In this document: piece after piece, positions 12,396-23,261 of the stretch
How positions within the stretch are numbered: position 1 is the stretch's first letter
Layout: the number at the start of each line of letters is the position of its first letter
From: Phragmites australis
Lineage: Eukaryota; Streptophyta; Magnoliopsida; Poales; Poaceae
Direction of reading: 5' to 3'
Length of the DNA: 64,000 nucleotides
Assembly (NCBI RefSeq): GCF_958298935.1
Contig: NC_084943.1
Location: 10,836,001 to 10,900,000, forward strand
The notes under the pieces: model-generated
Told to the model about the DNA's origin: nothing
Seen by the model: the letters and a program-made list of their open reading frames with translations, nothing else
The model's database searches: none
Made by a program: the position numbers and the translations under genes

Positions 12396-14029
12396 TGTAG
12401 AGAAAATGGTCCTACTAGGCCATGATTGTGATGATTTGGTGATTAATGACAACATAGTAGGTCTCATGGATGCAATACATGAAGAAGCCACCACAGTCGA
12501 AACAAGTTTGGTTGAATTAGAGATGTTTCAGGAAGATTTGTCTCACCAGATAGTCCAGTGCAGAGAAGTTTGCACTCACCAGAGCATTATGTTCAGATGC
12601 TGTTAGCCTCACCAGATAGTCCAGTGCTCAGCAAGGTATAGCACTGGAGCTTTATCTGCAGAGAAGAGCAGAATTGAAGAAGCCATCAAATAGTCCAGTG
12701 CTGATGAAGAAGGTACTCACCGGAGTATTTTGGCTTGGGACAGAAGAAGTTGAACTCACCGAAAGTCCGGTGATCAGCGGAAGAAATACACCAGAGCAAT
12801 ACTTGTAGAGAGGGTTGCAAATGTTGAAAATCGGAGAACAACGGACCGGAAAGTCCGGTGATGGGAAGTGAGTGCATCGGTGGCTTCACCGGAGCATTTC
12901 TTGTAGAGGCGATTCCAAGTGTCAAAGAATAAAGATGAACTGACTGTATGGTCTAGTGTCAAGAGAAGTGAACCGGAGGCTTACACTGGAGTGTTTTGTA
13001 CAAAGAAGAGGTGGCACGGTCTGGCTAAGGATAACTCAACGGATAGTTCGGTGATGGGGATGAAGTATACACCGGAGTGTCTGGTGTTTAGGATGACTTT
13101 GAGTGGAAGTCCAAAAGCTAGTTTCTAAAGATATTCTCACCAGATGATCCGGTGTTAGTACCGCTATTCTCACCGGATCATCCGGTGTTAACAACTTTTC
13201 TGAGCCATTAGGTTAATGGCTAGTGCACGGGTTTGAAGTTATAAATACCTCTCCACTCAGTCATTTGAATGTGTGGCATGTTGCTGGAGTACAGAGAAAG
13301 ATAGGAGAAGACATCCAAGCCACCAAAGTACTTAAAGTGATCATCCAAGGTTATTAAGCACAAGATTAGTGAGTGATTAGTATTTAAAGGCCTAAAGAGA
13401 GTGTTGCTAGGTGATTGCTGTCTAGAGAGTGGATCAAGGAGTGATCCAACCGTGTACCGAGAGGTACACTAGCACCTTGGAGTCTTGGTGACTCGCCGAC
13501 AACTTATTGACCCTTCGACTTGGTGTGGATCGGCGGCAAGACACGTGTACAAGGACACGAAGACTCTTTCCTTGGTGGCTCAAGCTCCGAAGTGATCACG
13601 ATCGCAAGGGGCTCGAAGAGAGGCTTGTGGTGAGGCCTTGCCTTGGTGGCTTGATGGCTCATCCGGGTTGAGACCTTATCTTTGTGACTTAGTGGCTCAA
13701 TAGCCATGATCGGTGCCAACCGGGAGCATATCCTTGGTGGAGTTTCAACGTGGACTAGGGGTGGCATTCATGCTATCGATACCATGTGAAAAAAATCCTT
13801 GTGCCGAGTTCGCTCTCTCTACCTTATTTACTTTTTTGTATTTATTTACTTGTAATTTACCTTTTTTAATAGGTTGCAAGTGCTTTGATCGGTAGAGTAG
13901 ACACACTAGATAAACATAGAGCACATTTAAATAGAAATTGATATAGATTTATCTTGTCTTATTTTTGGAGTCGAATAGATTCTAAGTGTCCTAATTCACT
14001 CCCCTCTTAGGACGTCACTGATCCTCACA
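12396..14029 (+). repeat. solo LTR of a Sirevirus-type copia element
   Basis: It begins TGTAGAGAAAATGG and ends TCCTCACA. The five bases on each side are identical (ATATA at 12391-12395 and 14030-14034), which is the TSD. It matches the 3' LTR at 37560-39233 in the shared text (GGTCTCATGGATGCAA; GTGATCATCCAAGG; CACTCCCCTCTTAGGACGTC). The internal region is gone, so it arose by LTR-LTR recombination. It has several CACCGGA/TCCGGTG palindromes, the clearest being CACCGGATCATCCGGTG at 13171-13187. Confidence 0.95.
13240..13247 (+). promoter_or_regulatory. TATA box in the solo LTR
   Basis: TATAAATACCTCTCCA lies downstream of the palindrome cluster. The same string occurs at the matching place in the 3' LTR at 38435. 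It is likely the LTR core promoter. Confidence 0.6.
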
Positions 14030-15679
14030 ATATAGAATGACTTTAAGATCAAGAGTTTGAAGACCCAACTGAGTATTATGAAGACAATTTGTGTCCTTGA
14101 CCGTACTGATCCTAATTTTTTAAAATATTTTATTTTACAAACATGCATGCTAATAAAATTACCGGGAATCCCAAGTTAGGCACCTAATCCTCCTTTATCA
14201 TCCTCGCTGCATTGGTTATGATTCTGGTTATGGAATGATAGATCATGCTTAGCTTTGCTTTAAGATGGTGATAAAGATAATGGCTCAACTGAATATGATA
14301 ATGGTTCTATGCAATTATGATAAAAAAATGATGGTATAAATTTTTATAGCAACATGCAAATAGAATTTGAGCAATTGGTTGGATGAGACTTGTACATGTT
14401 GTACGGTTGGGTTTGTGGTAGTCTTGTTCAAATCTAAGGATCGGTTAGTGGAGAGATCATTCCATGTTAACTGTACAACCACAAGCCTAGTAGAACCACT
14501 TAGCCGATTAATTAGTTATTTTCTAACCATAGTGTAGGCCAATTGGTGGTATAGGGACGGAAGGTGTATTTCCTGGAACTATGTGGCACAAGAAGGGGCT
14601 ACCATTGTGGAGTGTGCACTCCCGCGCTAGTGAAACCTTAGCCAGCATACATGTGTTGAGAAGCACTTTGTAATGATTTCCTAGCCGCACATCTAGAAAG
14701 TGTGTAAGTATTTGATCAACATAGGCAAAATTGATAATCATGACTTGTGAGTAAAGTATACAACATCTACAGAGTGTAAAACTGAATATTCAGTCGGGCT
14801 CACGGTCAGGAGCGGCGAGAAGAATCTCACATGATTAGAACTGGATGGTATGTATGGTTGGTCAATCATAGTGGTGAGAACTGTAATTGAGGTGTTGGTT
14901 TTGTTCAACATTGGTGATGGGAACCTTGGTTGAGGTGTTAGAAGGTTGGTTAAGTCAAGATAGTTGGAACCTTATGGTGATTATTTATTTATTGTTATTA
15001 ATTATTTACTCGCTTTTCAATTGTTTTAAAGTAAATATTTTTCATGCAAAAGAGTCACTATTGTCATATTATTGTTCAAGCCTTTTTATGTATATTATTT
15101 TCCTCATAACTTGCTGAGTACGACATGTGCTGACACTTGTTATCACCAAACAAACTCAGTTGGAGAAGATGTTGGAGAGTTTGAGAAAGATGGATCGCTC
15201 TAATGTGTTTTCTACATCGGTTTGGCTATGGAGTTATCGTGAATGATAAAGTCTATGTAGTTCCACTACAGATTTATTTAGATCTTGGTCTTTTAAGGTC
15301 ACTTTTGTAAGATGATTTAAGTACGATTAAGTTGGATATTGTAATGATTATCATCAATGAAGTCACTATGTGCTAAGATTGATTTATGGGGTCATCATAT
15401 AGATGAGATTCGTCAATTTCTTGAATTAGTCTTGATATAAACCATATTTCTTGAATAAAACACTTTATTATGAAAACATGCTAGTCTTTGTCCTTATTAC
15501 CTACTAGTAGTTAGTGGAGTGGAATGGGGCATAGCAGCTATTTTGGTCATTCTGGAAGGGACAAGCAAAATGAGACGGAAAAGGTGCAAAATGAGACTCA
15601 AGACTTTACATTATGGTTGGCTCAGCAGAATTGAAGATACCCGCCATTTTGATACATATTGGAACCAAATTGATAAGGC

Positions 15680-16402
15680 TTGGCTGGGTGGTCAAACGAG
15701 TCGAGCTTGAGCCACATTCCTAGCTCGGTGGTCAAATGAGCTAAGCTCGAGCTTGCTCGCAAGTGGCTCGGTTGGCCCAGCGGCCTAGCCTAGCACACAG
15801 ACATGTAGACTGACGCTGCCTTTGCCTCGCCCCTGCCGCCGATGTCGTCCAGTAATGCGGCATCATGAGGCTGACGGATGACAAGTGGTGCAGCTACATT
15901 GCCAACCGAGAGGGACGGTGGTTCAACATCAGGTAGTTCGAGATGGTGGTGGCAATGGCTCTCGGATGCGTCCGCAAAGGTGCTCAACTTTTGCACTGCG
16001 TTTAGCGACATGTAGTTGTTCCTGCATGGCCGTCACGCGCGTCGTCTCCATGCTGCGTGGGTGGCTATGTTGGCGATGCACTATGATAGCGCGATGAGGA
16101 GGCAGCAATCGTGGCGGGCGTTGGCACTGACCCGACGGTGCGTGCCAAGCCGAGCGAGATGCCGAGAGGGAGGTGTTCGTGGAGTTAGCCAAGAACACGG
16201 CCATGGATGAGCCCTGTGTGGAGAGCTACCACCACCGGTGCTAATAGTCCAACCTAGGCTTGTGAGCCAAGCTGAGCTAGCTCGAGCCTGAGCCGAGCCA
16301 ATATTCTAGCTCAGTCGCCTAACCAAGCTGAGCCTGTCTCGGCTCATCCACAGACGAGCTTATTCGAGCTGTCTAGCTCAGCTCGGCTCATTTCCACCCT
16401 TA
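15680..16402. mobile_element. non-autonomous hAT-like element with 8-bp TSD
   Basis: The right end reads CTCATTTCCACCCTTA, which in reverse is TAAGGGTGGAAATGAG, the usual style of plant hAT ends. The left end has GGGTGGTCAAACGAG. Subterminal regions on both sides are full of GAGCTCGAGC/GGCTCGAGC motifs. Flanks are GATAAGGC (15672-15679) and GATGAGGC (16403-16410), an 8-bp duplication with one mismatch, as expected for hAT. There is no transposase. The centre is GC-rich and coding-like and may be captured host sequence. Confidence 0.65.
16158..16244 (+). pseudogene. coding-like fragment inside the hAT-like element
   Basis: A frame ending in TAA at 16242 reads AEREVFVELAKNTAMDEPC and continues for a few residues. 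It looks like real protein rather than random translation. The GC-rich sequence upstream (about 15860-16157) is also coding-like but needs frame changes. I do not recognise the family. It may be an exon captured by the element, or chance in GC-rich DNA. Confidence 0.3.
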
Positions 16403-16410
16403 GATGAGGC

Positions 16411-17348
16411 TAGCAGAGCAAGATAATGCTAGCCTAGCTTGGCAAGGTTAGGCAAAAAAAAGTTTGGTTGTTTGGTTGCTCTGCTCATGTATAGAGCTAA
16501 GCGTTGGTTGTGTTCGCCCTACGCACAAGCTTGGAACTATAGCACCTATTGGCTTCAGAACATGAGCCATACAGTGTTTACCCATGCATGCATGAAAATG
16601 TATCTCCAATAAAATATCAAGGCAGCAGCTAACGGAGCCTACGAATCAGCGATGCATGCTTATGACCAACTAGCATACACGCTTGTCCCGCTGCTGTACG
16701 AACTTTTTGCTCGCTTCGTGCGCTCGCCTCGCCCGAGTGGGAGAGCCGATTCGGCTCGCCTCCAGAAGCAAGGATTTTCTTGCTTCCGCAGGCTAGCTTG
16801 CCTAGCGAAGCAAGATTTTAGACTTGCTACCAAACGCATATCCTTACGCAGGAGGCTAGGCTTGACAAGGGATCCAAGCGTGGCCTAAATGAATGCAACT
16901 TTTGAACCCTGTATATGTATTTACAGACTCAAAGCAAGTTTATCTAGAAAAAATTGTACTTTTCAATATAGAAATATTTTTTAAAGGTACATGCACGACG
17001 CACACAACCGACCCACACACATGCTAATGATAGATGGAGGATTTTAGACCCTTAGTGCGTAGGAAACACGCAATACCACTGAACATGCACGCGTATGTGC
17101 ACCCAGAACACATGCCTGGGATCTAATCACCAGGTGAACATGCTCGGGATTTAATCTCAGGTGGCAAAGTAGGGCTCAAGCGCATATGGGCTCAGTCGCA
17201 TGCCAGCAACCTTGCCAAAGTGCTGATGCTCTATCTCAACATAGAAATGTTAACATCATTCATATCCGATTCTCTTGAGTTTTGACTGCACTGCATCAAC
17301 TTTCTGAATTTATGCGGCCCCTTGGACTGGTCCATGATGCCTCCTGAC
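16411..17348. other. intergenic; possible MITE at about 16430-16890, otherwise nothing recognised
   Basis: The left part (AGCCTAGCTTGG, then GTTTGGTTG) and the right part (GCTACCAAACGC, then GGAGGCTAGGCTTG) are loosely inverted copies about 450 bp apart, suggesting a decayed MITE. I could not fix ends or a TSD. I see no gene or known element in 16890-17348. Confidence 0.25.
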
Positions 17349-17356
17349 TCCAACCT

Positions 17357-18587
17357 ATGGGTGGCAATAGGTCGGGTTGGGTCGGGACCACGCGGGTTTC
17401 AGACTCGATAGAGATGGATTCGGTTGTAGAAACCGCCCCATCTCAAATCGGAGTTCGGGTCATTTTTGCACCCACGGATGCCCCTCAGCCCCAAAATCCC
17501 AAGGCCCATTCTCACAGTCTATACACAAACAGCCACGCACGTGCCCAGCAGAGTCCTTCAAAGTCCAAACCGCCACACACACACACCCGATCACCCCACA
17601 CGAACCCTAGGCGACTACTAGGCAACGGTGGCTCCTACATGCGGCGCGATGGCACCTTCCCCTCCCATGCTCCCCTCGGTCGCAGGCCGCCCAGTCGCCT
17701 CCGCCCCCTCATGGTCTTGCTGCTGCTAGGACTACTGCCACGATGCCACCAACCCGCCGTCTACTGCAGATCAGTAGATCTCGCGGTCAATGGTCAGTGG
17801 CCTGCTGCTTCGTAGAGGCATGGAGCATCGCGGCGGCTGGAGGAGCGGCAGGTCCAGTGTAGCCACGAAAGGAGAAGTGCAAGGGCCTCCTCTATTACTC
17901 GTTGGTGCTTAAGTCCGGGGGCTACAACCCCATTTGCGTTGGGATCCCCAAGTTCATCCCCCAAGGTCACAAATCTTGCTTGATAGGCTACAAATCTGCC
18001 ATCGATTCGAGCGATATTTGCCACTCAATCCACGAAGTTGTATCCTTTTTTATGCAAATTTGTTTATTTCTTTATTTTTTGTGGCTTGATTTAGGCCTGA
18101 TCCAAAGATCTCATGAGGCTATCAATGATTTGGTGTGTTAGTTCCGAGCTATGTTGCGGATAAACCTAAGGAGGAGGCGATGGCACAGGGGTATGATCTG
18201 AGGCAGTTCAGGTACAGGTGCGCGAGATACTCCATGTTCGTGGACAACAGGGACGGCCAGGGTGGCAAAAGCGAGGGATACTCATGAATTTTCTCCTTTT
18301 GGTCTTGCTGGATGCACTATGATGTTTGTTAACAACTGATTAGTAACAAGGCTGTTGAAACCATGCCCAATGTAACATGGCTGCTACTTGGATCAGTACT
18401 GAAAGTGATAACGCTGTTAGTTCAAGTTTCGGGTCCCACGTTAGGTCTCGGGTTGCCACTGGGGCTAGGGGCAGGGTTGATTTTGCACCCGATTTGATTT
18501 TCGGGTCCGGGTTGAGTTTCAAGTTTTGGGTCATGTGCGTTCTTACTCCACCTGACCCTGGCCCGACTCGATCCGTTACTACCCCAA
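17357..18587. mobile_element. hAT-like element carrying a host gene fragment (Pack-type)
   Basis: The left end is TATGGGTGGCAATAGG. The right end in reverse is TTGGGGTAGTAACGGA. These match at 9 of 16 positions, and most differences are transitions, as expected of decayed methylated DNA. Flanking 8-mers are CTCCAACC (17349-17356) and CGCCAACC (18588-18595), a TSD with one mismatch. Subterminal GGGTCGGGTTGGGTCGGG-type repeats occur at both ends. There is no transposase. The interior holds an exon-intron-exon gene fragment (17842-18287). Confidence 0.7.
17842..18287 (+). pseudogene. captured two-exon plant gene fragment (DUF8204-like by recollection)
   Basis: The exon ending at 17965 reads KCKGLLYYSLVLKSGGYNPI and continues CVGIPKFIPQ. 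A GT-AG intron follows (17966-18141, 176 bp). The next exon starts at 18142 with a split Val codon and reads VPSYVADKPKEEAMAQGYD, then RCARYSMFVDN, ending at a TGA at 18285. The splice keeps the frame. The pattern recalls a small plant-specific family with KCKGxLYYSS and YxCxGYS motifs, possibly DUF8204; that name is from memory. Upstream, QVQCSHE lies one frame away from KCKG, so a frameshift is present. The fragment lacks the family's C-terminus. It is probably non-functional. Confidence 0.6.
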
Positions 18588-18595
18588 CGCCAACC

Positions 18596-19295
18596 GTGCC
18601 TAGACAGCTTGCCAACTAGGGAACAAAAGAAGAGGAGTTAGAGGTCGGAGCAGCACATCCATGGATAGGGAGCAGAGAGGGCATAGCTCGAGCAGATCTG
18701 TAGGGCGTCAATGGTGTTGCTGCCTTGCTGGGGAAGTAGCTCGCGCTTGAAGGGGGAGCAAAAACAGGCCGGTTTCTCGGTTGACTCAATGGAGACTAGA
18801 GAGGAGGGAGAACTTTGCCTTATAGTGGCTGCCAGGATGGAGGAGTGCAGATTGGTAGGGGAGCAGTGTTGCGCCCGAGGGCTAGTGCAGCAGCGCAGAT
18901 TGGTATGCAGTACGGCACACAGGCATATTCTGCCATGAGCATTTAATTATTGGACACAGTCGTGTAACCGCGACGATGAAATCAAAATATAGGGAGGAGT
19001 GCACATTGTCTTGCCCCAAGGATGTAGGCAAGATGGTCGAACCTGGTGTGTTGATCTTATGCTTGGCTTGTCGATCCTGGTGATGCTTGCGCTAAAATCT
19101 ACCAATGTTTGATTCAGTCCCACATAAAAAAATGGTGATGGAGGAGCACAAGTTAAAAGGTGTAGGGTCCCTTGCCTATCAGGCTAGTCTTTTGGGTTGA
19201 GTTTACTCAGGACCTTAGTCGTGACTCTGGCTAGAATTGTGCGTATAGCAGGCCCATTGAGACCTGAGGTGGGGGCGTCGGCTGTTGATTATAGC
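18596..19295. other. intergenic, nothing recognised
   Basis: No open frame with recognisable protein character, no LTR termini and no clear repeat was found. The segment lies between the hAT-like element and the minus-strand Sirevirus LTR. Confidence 0.5.
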
Positions 19296-20522
19296 TGAAA
19301 GGATTGGTGACGTCCTAAGAGGGGGTGGGTGGTGAATTAGGACAACGAAAACTAATCGGCTCAAAAAACGTCACAAGGTAAATCTATATCAATTTCTATT
19401 TAAATGTGTTCTAAGTTAATCTAGTGTGTCTATTCTACTGTTCAAAATATGTGCAACCTATAGCCAATTATAGGAAACTACTCTATAAAGGTAAACATGA
19501 TGATAGATTGCAAGAAGTAAATGTGGAAACGTAAATAAGGTAGAGAGAGTAAATTTGCCACAAATGATTTTTATCTTGTGGTATTGATTGTATAAACACC
19601 ATCTCTAGTCTATGTTGGAGCAGCCACCTAAGCTATAGCTCCTGAACGGCACCCGATCACGGCCCTTGAGCCACCTAGGTCTCAAATAGGTTGAGCTACC
19701 AAGCCACCAATTCAAGGCCTCACCACATGCCTCTATTTCGGTTACTTGCTGCCGTCTTCAGTTCAGAGCTTGAGCCACCAAGGCAAGGGTCTCCGCGTCT
19801 CTGTACAAGATTTTTTTTGCCTCCCCACACCAAGTCGGAGGGTCAACAAGCATGAGCCAGCCATAGGAACTCTACTCAAATCCATTTGTAAACACTACTT
19901 GTTCTGGTGTATTCTTTAACTCCATTACCGAACTATCTAGTGTGTAGACTTAAGCCTAACAGAGCCACTTCTTAGTGCTGTTTATTGTCCAGTGTGTATA
20001 CTTCTAATCATTGGACCATCTGGTGTGTACAACCACACCAGACTATAATTTGCAACATCTCCTGAAAAATACTCCAGTGAAGCCTCCGGTGTTTACTCCT
20101 TTTCATCACCAAACCATCTGGTATGTACAAGTCCTCTGTTATACCTCCTGGAAAATGCTCTAGTGTGTACATCACCTTAACACCAGACAATTTGGTGTGT
20201 TCTTCAATGTTTTCTTCCGTGTAAGACACTCCGGTGTGTACACTTCTCTTTAACATCCAGTGTGTTGAACCGCAAAACCACTTTAGATACAAAATACTCT
20301 GGTGCGTGAACTATATTGAAAACTAGACCATTCGATGAGGTTATTTTTCCCGAGTCTTCTCCAATTCAATCAATCATTATCTCGGCTACAATGACTTCTT
20401 CATGTATTTCATCCATGAGACTTACTAAAGCATATACTTAATAAACATATTAGTCCTATTGACTATGTTGCTATTAATCATCAAAATCACATACATGCCC
20501 TAAGAATACCATGTTCATTACA
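19296..20522 (-). repeat. 3' LTR of a minus-strand Sirevirus-type element
   Basis: On the minus strand it starts TGTAATGAACATGG at 20522, shares GGTCTCATGGATG-like and GACGTCC-side text with the LTRs at 12396 and 37560, and ends near TCCTTTCA at 19296. At about 1.23 kb it is shorter than its relatives (1.63-1.67 kb), so it has internal deletions. Many CCAGTGTGTAC-type half-palindromes occur at 19900-20330. No TSD is testable because the other LTR is missing. Confidence 0.8.
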
Positions 20523-20748
20523 ATCTCCCATTTTTGGTAATTGATGACAACACAACCAAAGCAAGGGAAAAATACTAAAATATACCAATTAAAACCAAAT
20601 GTAAAGGGCACAAGGCCTTACCTACTTGCTTGGATGCATGGTAAGAACAAACAATGATAGCAATTGTAAGGGAAAGATCCCATATTTGTCATACCTTGTT
20701 CTTATCTTTATTTTGTCCCCTTTTTGTTGTGTCCACCATGGAGATAAT
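20523..20748 (-). other. internal tail and polypurine tract of the minus-strand Sirevirus
   Basis: Next to the LTR the minus strand reads TGTTGTCATCAATTACC and then AAAAATGGGAGAT. This matches the 3' terminal motif of Sireviruses before the LTR (compare 37530-37559 and 52636-52665). The rest of the body is absent, cut at 20748 where the next element begins. Confidence 0.75.
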
Positions 20749-21583
20749 TGTTGGGGGAGAATAGACTAGCCTGAGGACAATGGTTGAAGATTGCTATCAA
20801 ATGTCCCTCCAGAGCCTTCGGTCTCCGGACCCTCAATAGGAGGCCAGATTTCCAGAGGCTGTGAGCCCCTTCGGGCCACCTCTCCGATATGTACGTGGCC
20901 TTCCCAAAACTCGGAGCTGCAGCGAGACCCTTTGAAGCCTTCGACCTCCGGACTCTCAGCAGGAGGCCTGGCCATCAGAAGCTGCGGACCCCATCGGGCC
21001 AACCCTCCGGTTCCTGTGCGACCTTCCGAAGCCTAAAGATGCAATGGGTCTCTAGAGATAGTATCGAGGTGATGGGCGATTAATGCCAATGCTAGTGATG
21101 CTTATCCTGACACCCCAGTGCGATGAAAGTCGTCCTGACACCCCCGGTAGAGCAACGCCAGGCCGCAATTGGCGACCGACTCACCCCTCAGGGGGCAGGC
21201 ATCACAATAGTTACCCTAGTAGATATTTATCTTCTATGTAGGGTAAAGCGTAGTTATCCAGGATAAGGCCTAGTAATTCGGCTAGGTCCTAGATATTGCA
21301 CATCATGATAACTTGTACACTAAGCTTCGTACCACACTATAAATAGGGGCTCGAGGTCATTTGGGCAGGGACGGGTCACAAGGAGAACACTCAATACAAC
21401 ACAAAGGGCAACACATAGGATACAGAGGTGCACAAACACAAAGTCACGCTATGATACTCCCACTAGATCGATTCATTTTTCTACTATCAATTTCATCTTA
21501 AATTTCGTCTCGAAGCTTAAGTCTCCTCCTTAGAAAAAACTCTCGTCGTACTTGCAGGGGCAAGACGATCTCTTGCACCAACA
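20749..21583 (+). repeat. 5' LTR of the TAT-like element
   Basis: It starts TGTTGGGGGAGAATAGAC and ends TTGCACCAACA at 21583. The matching part of the 3' LTR diverges by scattered substitutions and an extra segment near 26665-26700, so the element is not recent. Confidence 0.85.
21338..21346 (+). promoter_or_regulatory. TATA box in the TAT-like LTR
   Basis: TATAAATAGGGGCTCGAGG lies about 245 bp before the LTR end, a usual promoter position and sequence for plant LTRs. Confidence 0.6.
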
Positions 21584-21604
21584 GCGTGTCGTCTGTGGGG
21601 ACTC
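21584..21604 (+). other. primer binding site region of the TAT-like element
   Basis: GCGTGTCGTCTGTGGGGACT directly follows the LTR. The TGTCGTCTGTGGGGA core resembles the TGGCGCCGTCTGTGGGGA type seen after TAT-lineage LTRs. The tRNA was not assigned. Confidence 0.55.
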
Positions 21605-21780
21605 GAATACGCCAAGGGGGTCGAGGACCATATCTCCCGTTTAGCCTTCGACTTCGCCTCTAACACGTCGTCTCCAGGCTTCAGACGGATTACCTCTGGA
21701 GCCGGGGAGCGACTAAGGGTTGAGGGGGTCGAGGACCCCCTCTCCCGGCCTAGCCATAGGCTTCGAGGCCTTCAAGCCTC
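21605..21780 (+). repeat. about 108-bp tandem repeat, 5' field (about 2 units)
   Basis: Units begin with GCCAAGGGGGTCGAGGACC near 21611 and TTGAGGGGGTCGAGGACCC near 21719, each followed by CTCTCCCG, TAGCC and a TTCG(A/G)-type block. The same unit is amplified again at 24281-24740. Confidence 0.7.
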
Positions 21781-22079
21781 ATAATAGAGGCCTTTCTCTG
21801 GCAAAGGTACTCCCACGATTACCTATAGACAGTTTACCTAGTTGGTCTATCTTTCATACAGTAAGATCAAAACATGTTGGAGGCCTCCAACCTTACTGCT
21901 ATAAGTCTTTACAACAGATAGCCACTAGGTAGAAATGGTAAATCTAGATTATGTCCCTGTTTAGCAGTAAGTAGTAGATTAAGTTACATCTTCATTTGGT
22001 AGGAGTTGTGAATAGTCATATGACCTAGCTATGTCTTATGCTGCAATTAGATGGTTATTGCCAACAGTAGACTGGAAAA
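21781..22079. other. internal spacer, nothing recognised
   Basis: This lies between the two repeat fields. No ORF of protein character and no repeats are evident. Confidence 0.4.
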
Positions 22080-23235
22080 CTTAACTAGTACATAACCATG
22101 CAAATGCCTACACTCCTGCAGACGCAGCATGTCTAGGTCACCTGGAAGGTAAGATTGCCTAGGTGTCCTAGCAGTGTAGTTGCCACGTATCAAGGGACTT
22201 CCTTCATAGGCAGTGTTGCGGCGCCACCCAAAGGACTTCTTCGGGAGGCGTGACAAGCCCACATACTGCGGACGCAGTATGCCTAGGCCACCTGGAAGGC
22301 AAGACTGACTAGGTTTCTTGGAAGGTATTGCGTAGTCTCGGTAGATAGTGAGGCCCACACAGTTGTAGGTGCGCCACATGCCTAGGTCACCCAAAAGGTA
22401 TATTTTGCCAAGGTGTTTCTGGAAGTTATTCCGTAGCCTCGGTAGTGTCGAAGCCATGCCCCGAGGGATATCTTGGAAGGTGAAGATGCGGTGCTCTGAG
22501 GAATGCTGTCGTAAGGAATCCTTGTAGCACGACATGCCTACACACCGCGAGCACAACAAGCCTAGGTCACCATGAAGGCATTAAGCATTGGTTTTCTGGA
22601 AGGCATTGCATAGCTTCGATAGTGTGTAGATGCCGGTTACCAAGGGACTTCCTTGGTAATGTAGTTGCAGCAGAACCGAAGGATTTCTTCGGGAGGCGTG
22701 ACACACTCATAAACCTGTAACCATTGCTTGCCTAAACCTAAGGTCACATGAAAAGGTTTCCCGAAGGGTAGGCTTTGCCCTGGTAGGTAGTGGAGCCCAC
22801 ACACCTAAAAGGCAGATTATGCCAAGATGTCCTGGAAGGCATTGCATAGCCTCGGTAGTGTGGACACCGCATATCAAGGGATGACCTTGATGTGAGGATG
22901 CGGTGCACTAAGGAATGCTGTGAGGATGCGATGGTCTGAGGAATGCTGTCGTAAGAAATTCTCGTTGCACAACATGCTTTTACACCGCGAGTGCAGCATG
23001 CCTAGGTCACCGTGAATGAATCAAGCCTAGGTTTCTTGGAAGGTATTGCATAGCTTCGGTCGTATAAATGCCACGTGCTGGGGCACACCCTTGGTGGACA
23101 GTGTTGCGGTGCACACAGGGCGTTTCCTCGGGAGGACGGCATGCCTACACACCGCTGGCGTAGTATGCCTAGGTCACCTAAAAGGCAAGACTGCCTAGGT
23201 TTCCTGTAAGGTATTATGTAGCCCCGATAGTATGT
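22080..23235 (+). repeat. degenerate tandem repeats, roughly 130-180 bp unit
   Basis: Recurring blocks include CCTAGGTCACCTGGAAGG, GGAAGGTATTGCGTAG, CTTCGGGAGGCGTGACA and ACACCGCG-type strings. They appear near 22130, 22260, 22380, 22560, 22680, 22990 and 23140 in changing spacing. Copies are diverged, so the array is old or was shuffled. Apparent open frames here are side effects. Confidence 0.65.
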
Positions 23236-23261
23236 AGGGACTTCGGCATTAATGCATGCCG

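Larger units (their letters stand above)
11722..15490 (+). repeat. gypsy LTR-like sequence, interrupted by a solo LTR
   Basis: The outer parts (11722-12395 and 14030 to about 15490) resemble the solo LTR at 47558-50307 in order and wording. Shared blocks include CCACCTCA/CACATCA-rich text, a GAGG-to-GTCAAGAC-like stretch, TTTTACAAA with a following GCATGC, the CTAGC(G/C)GCACA-type block and a CTTGCTGAGTA(C/T) motif near the right side. Plus orientation is inferred. Termini were not found, so this may be an LTR fragment. No coding capacity is seen in 14030-15490. Confidence 0.5.

Noticed and set aside
16652..16888. 78-codon frame
   Set aside because: It overlaps the possible MITE with inverted GCTAGC/GTTTGG text; Arg/Ser-rich composition is typical of chance frames there.
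18711..18938. 75-codon frame as a host gene
   Set aside because: No recognisable motif, no exon context, and length is within chance for this GC content.
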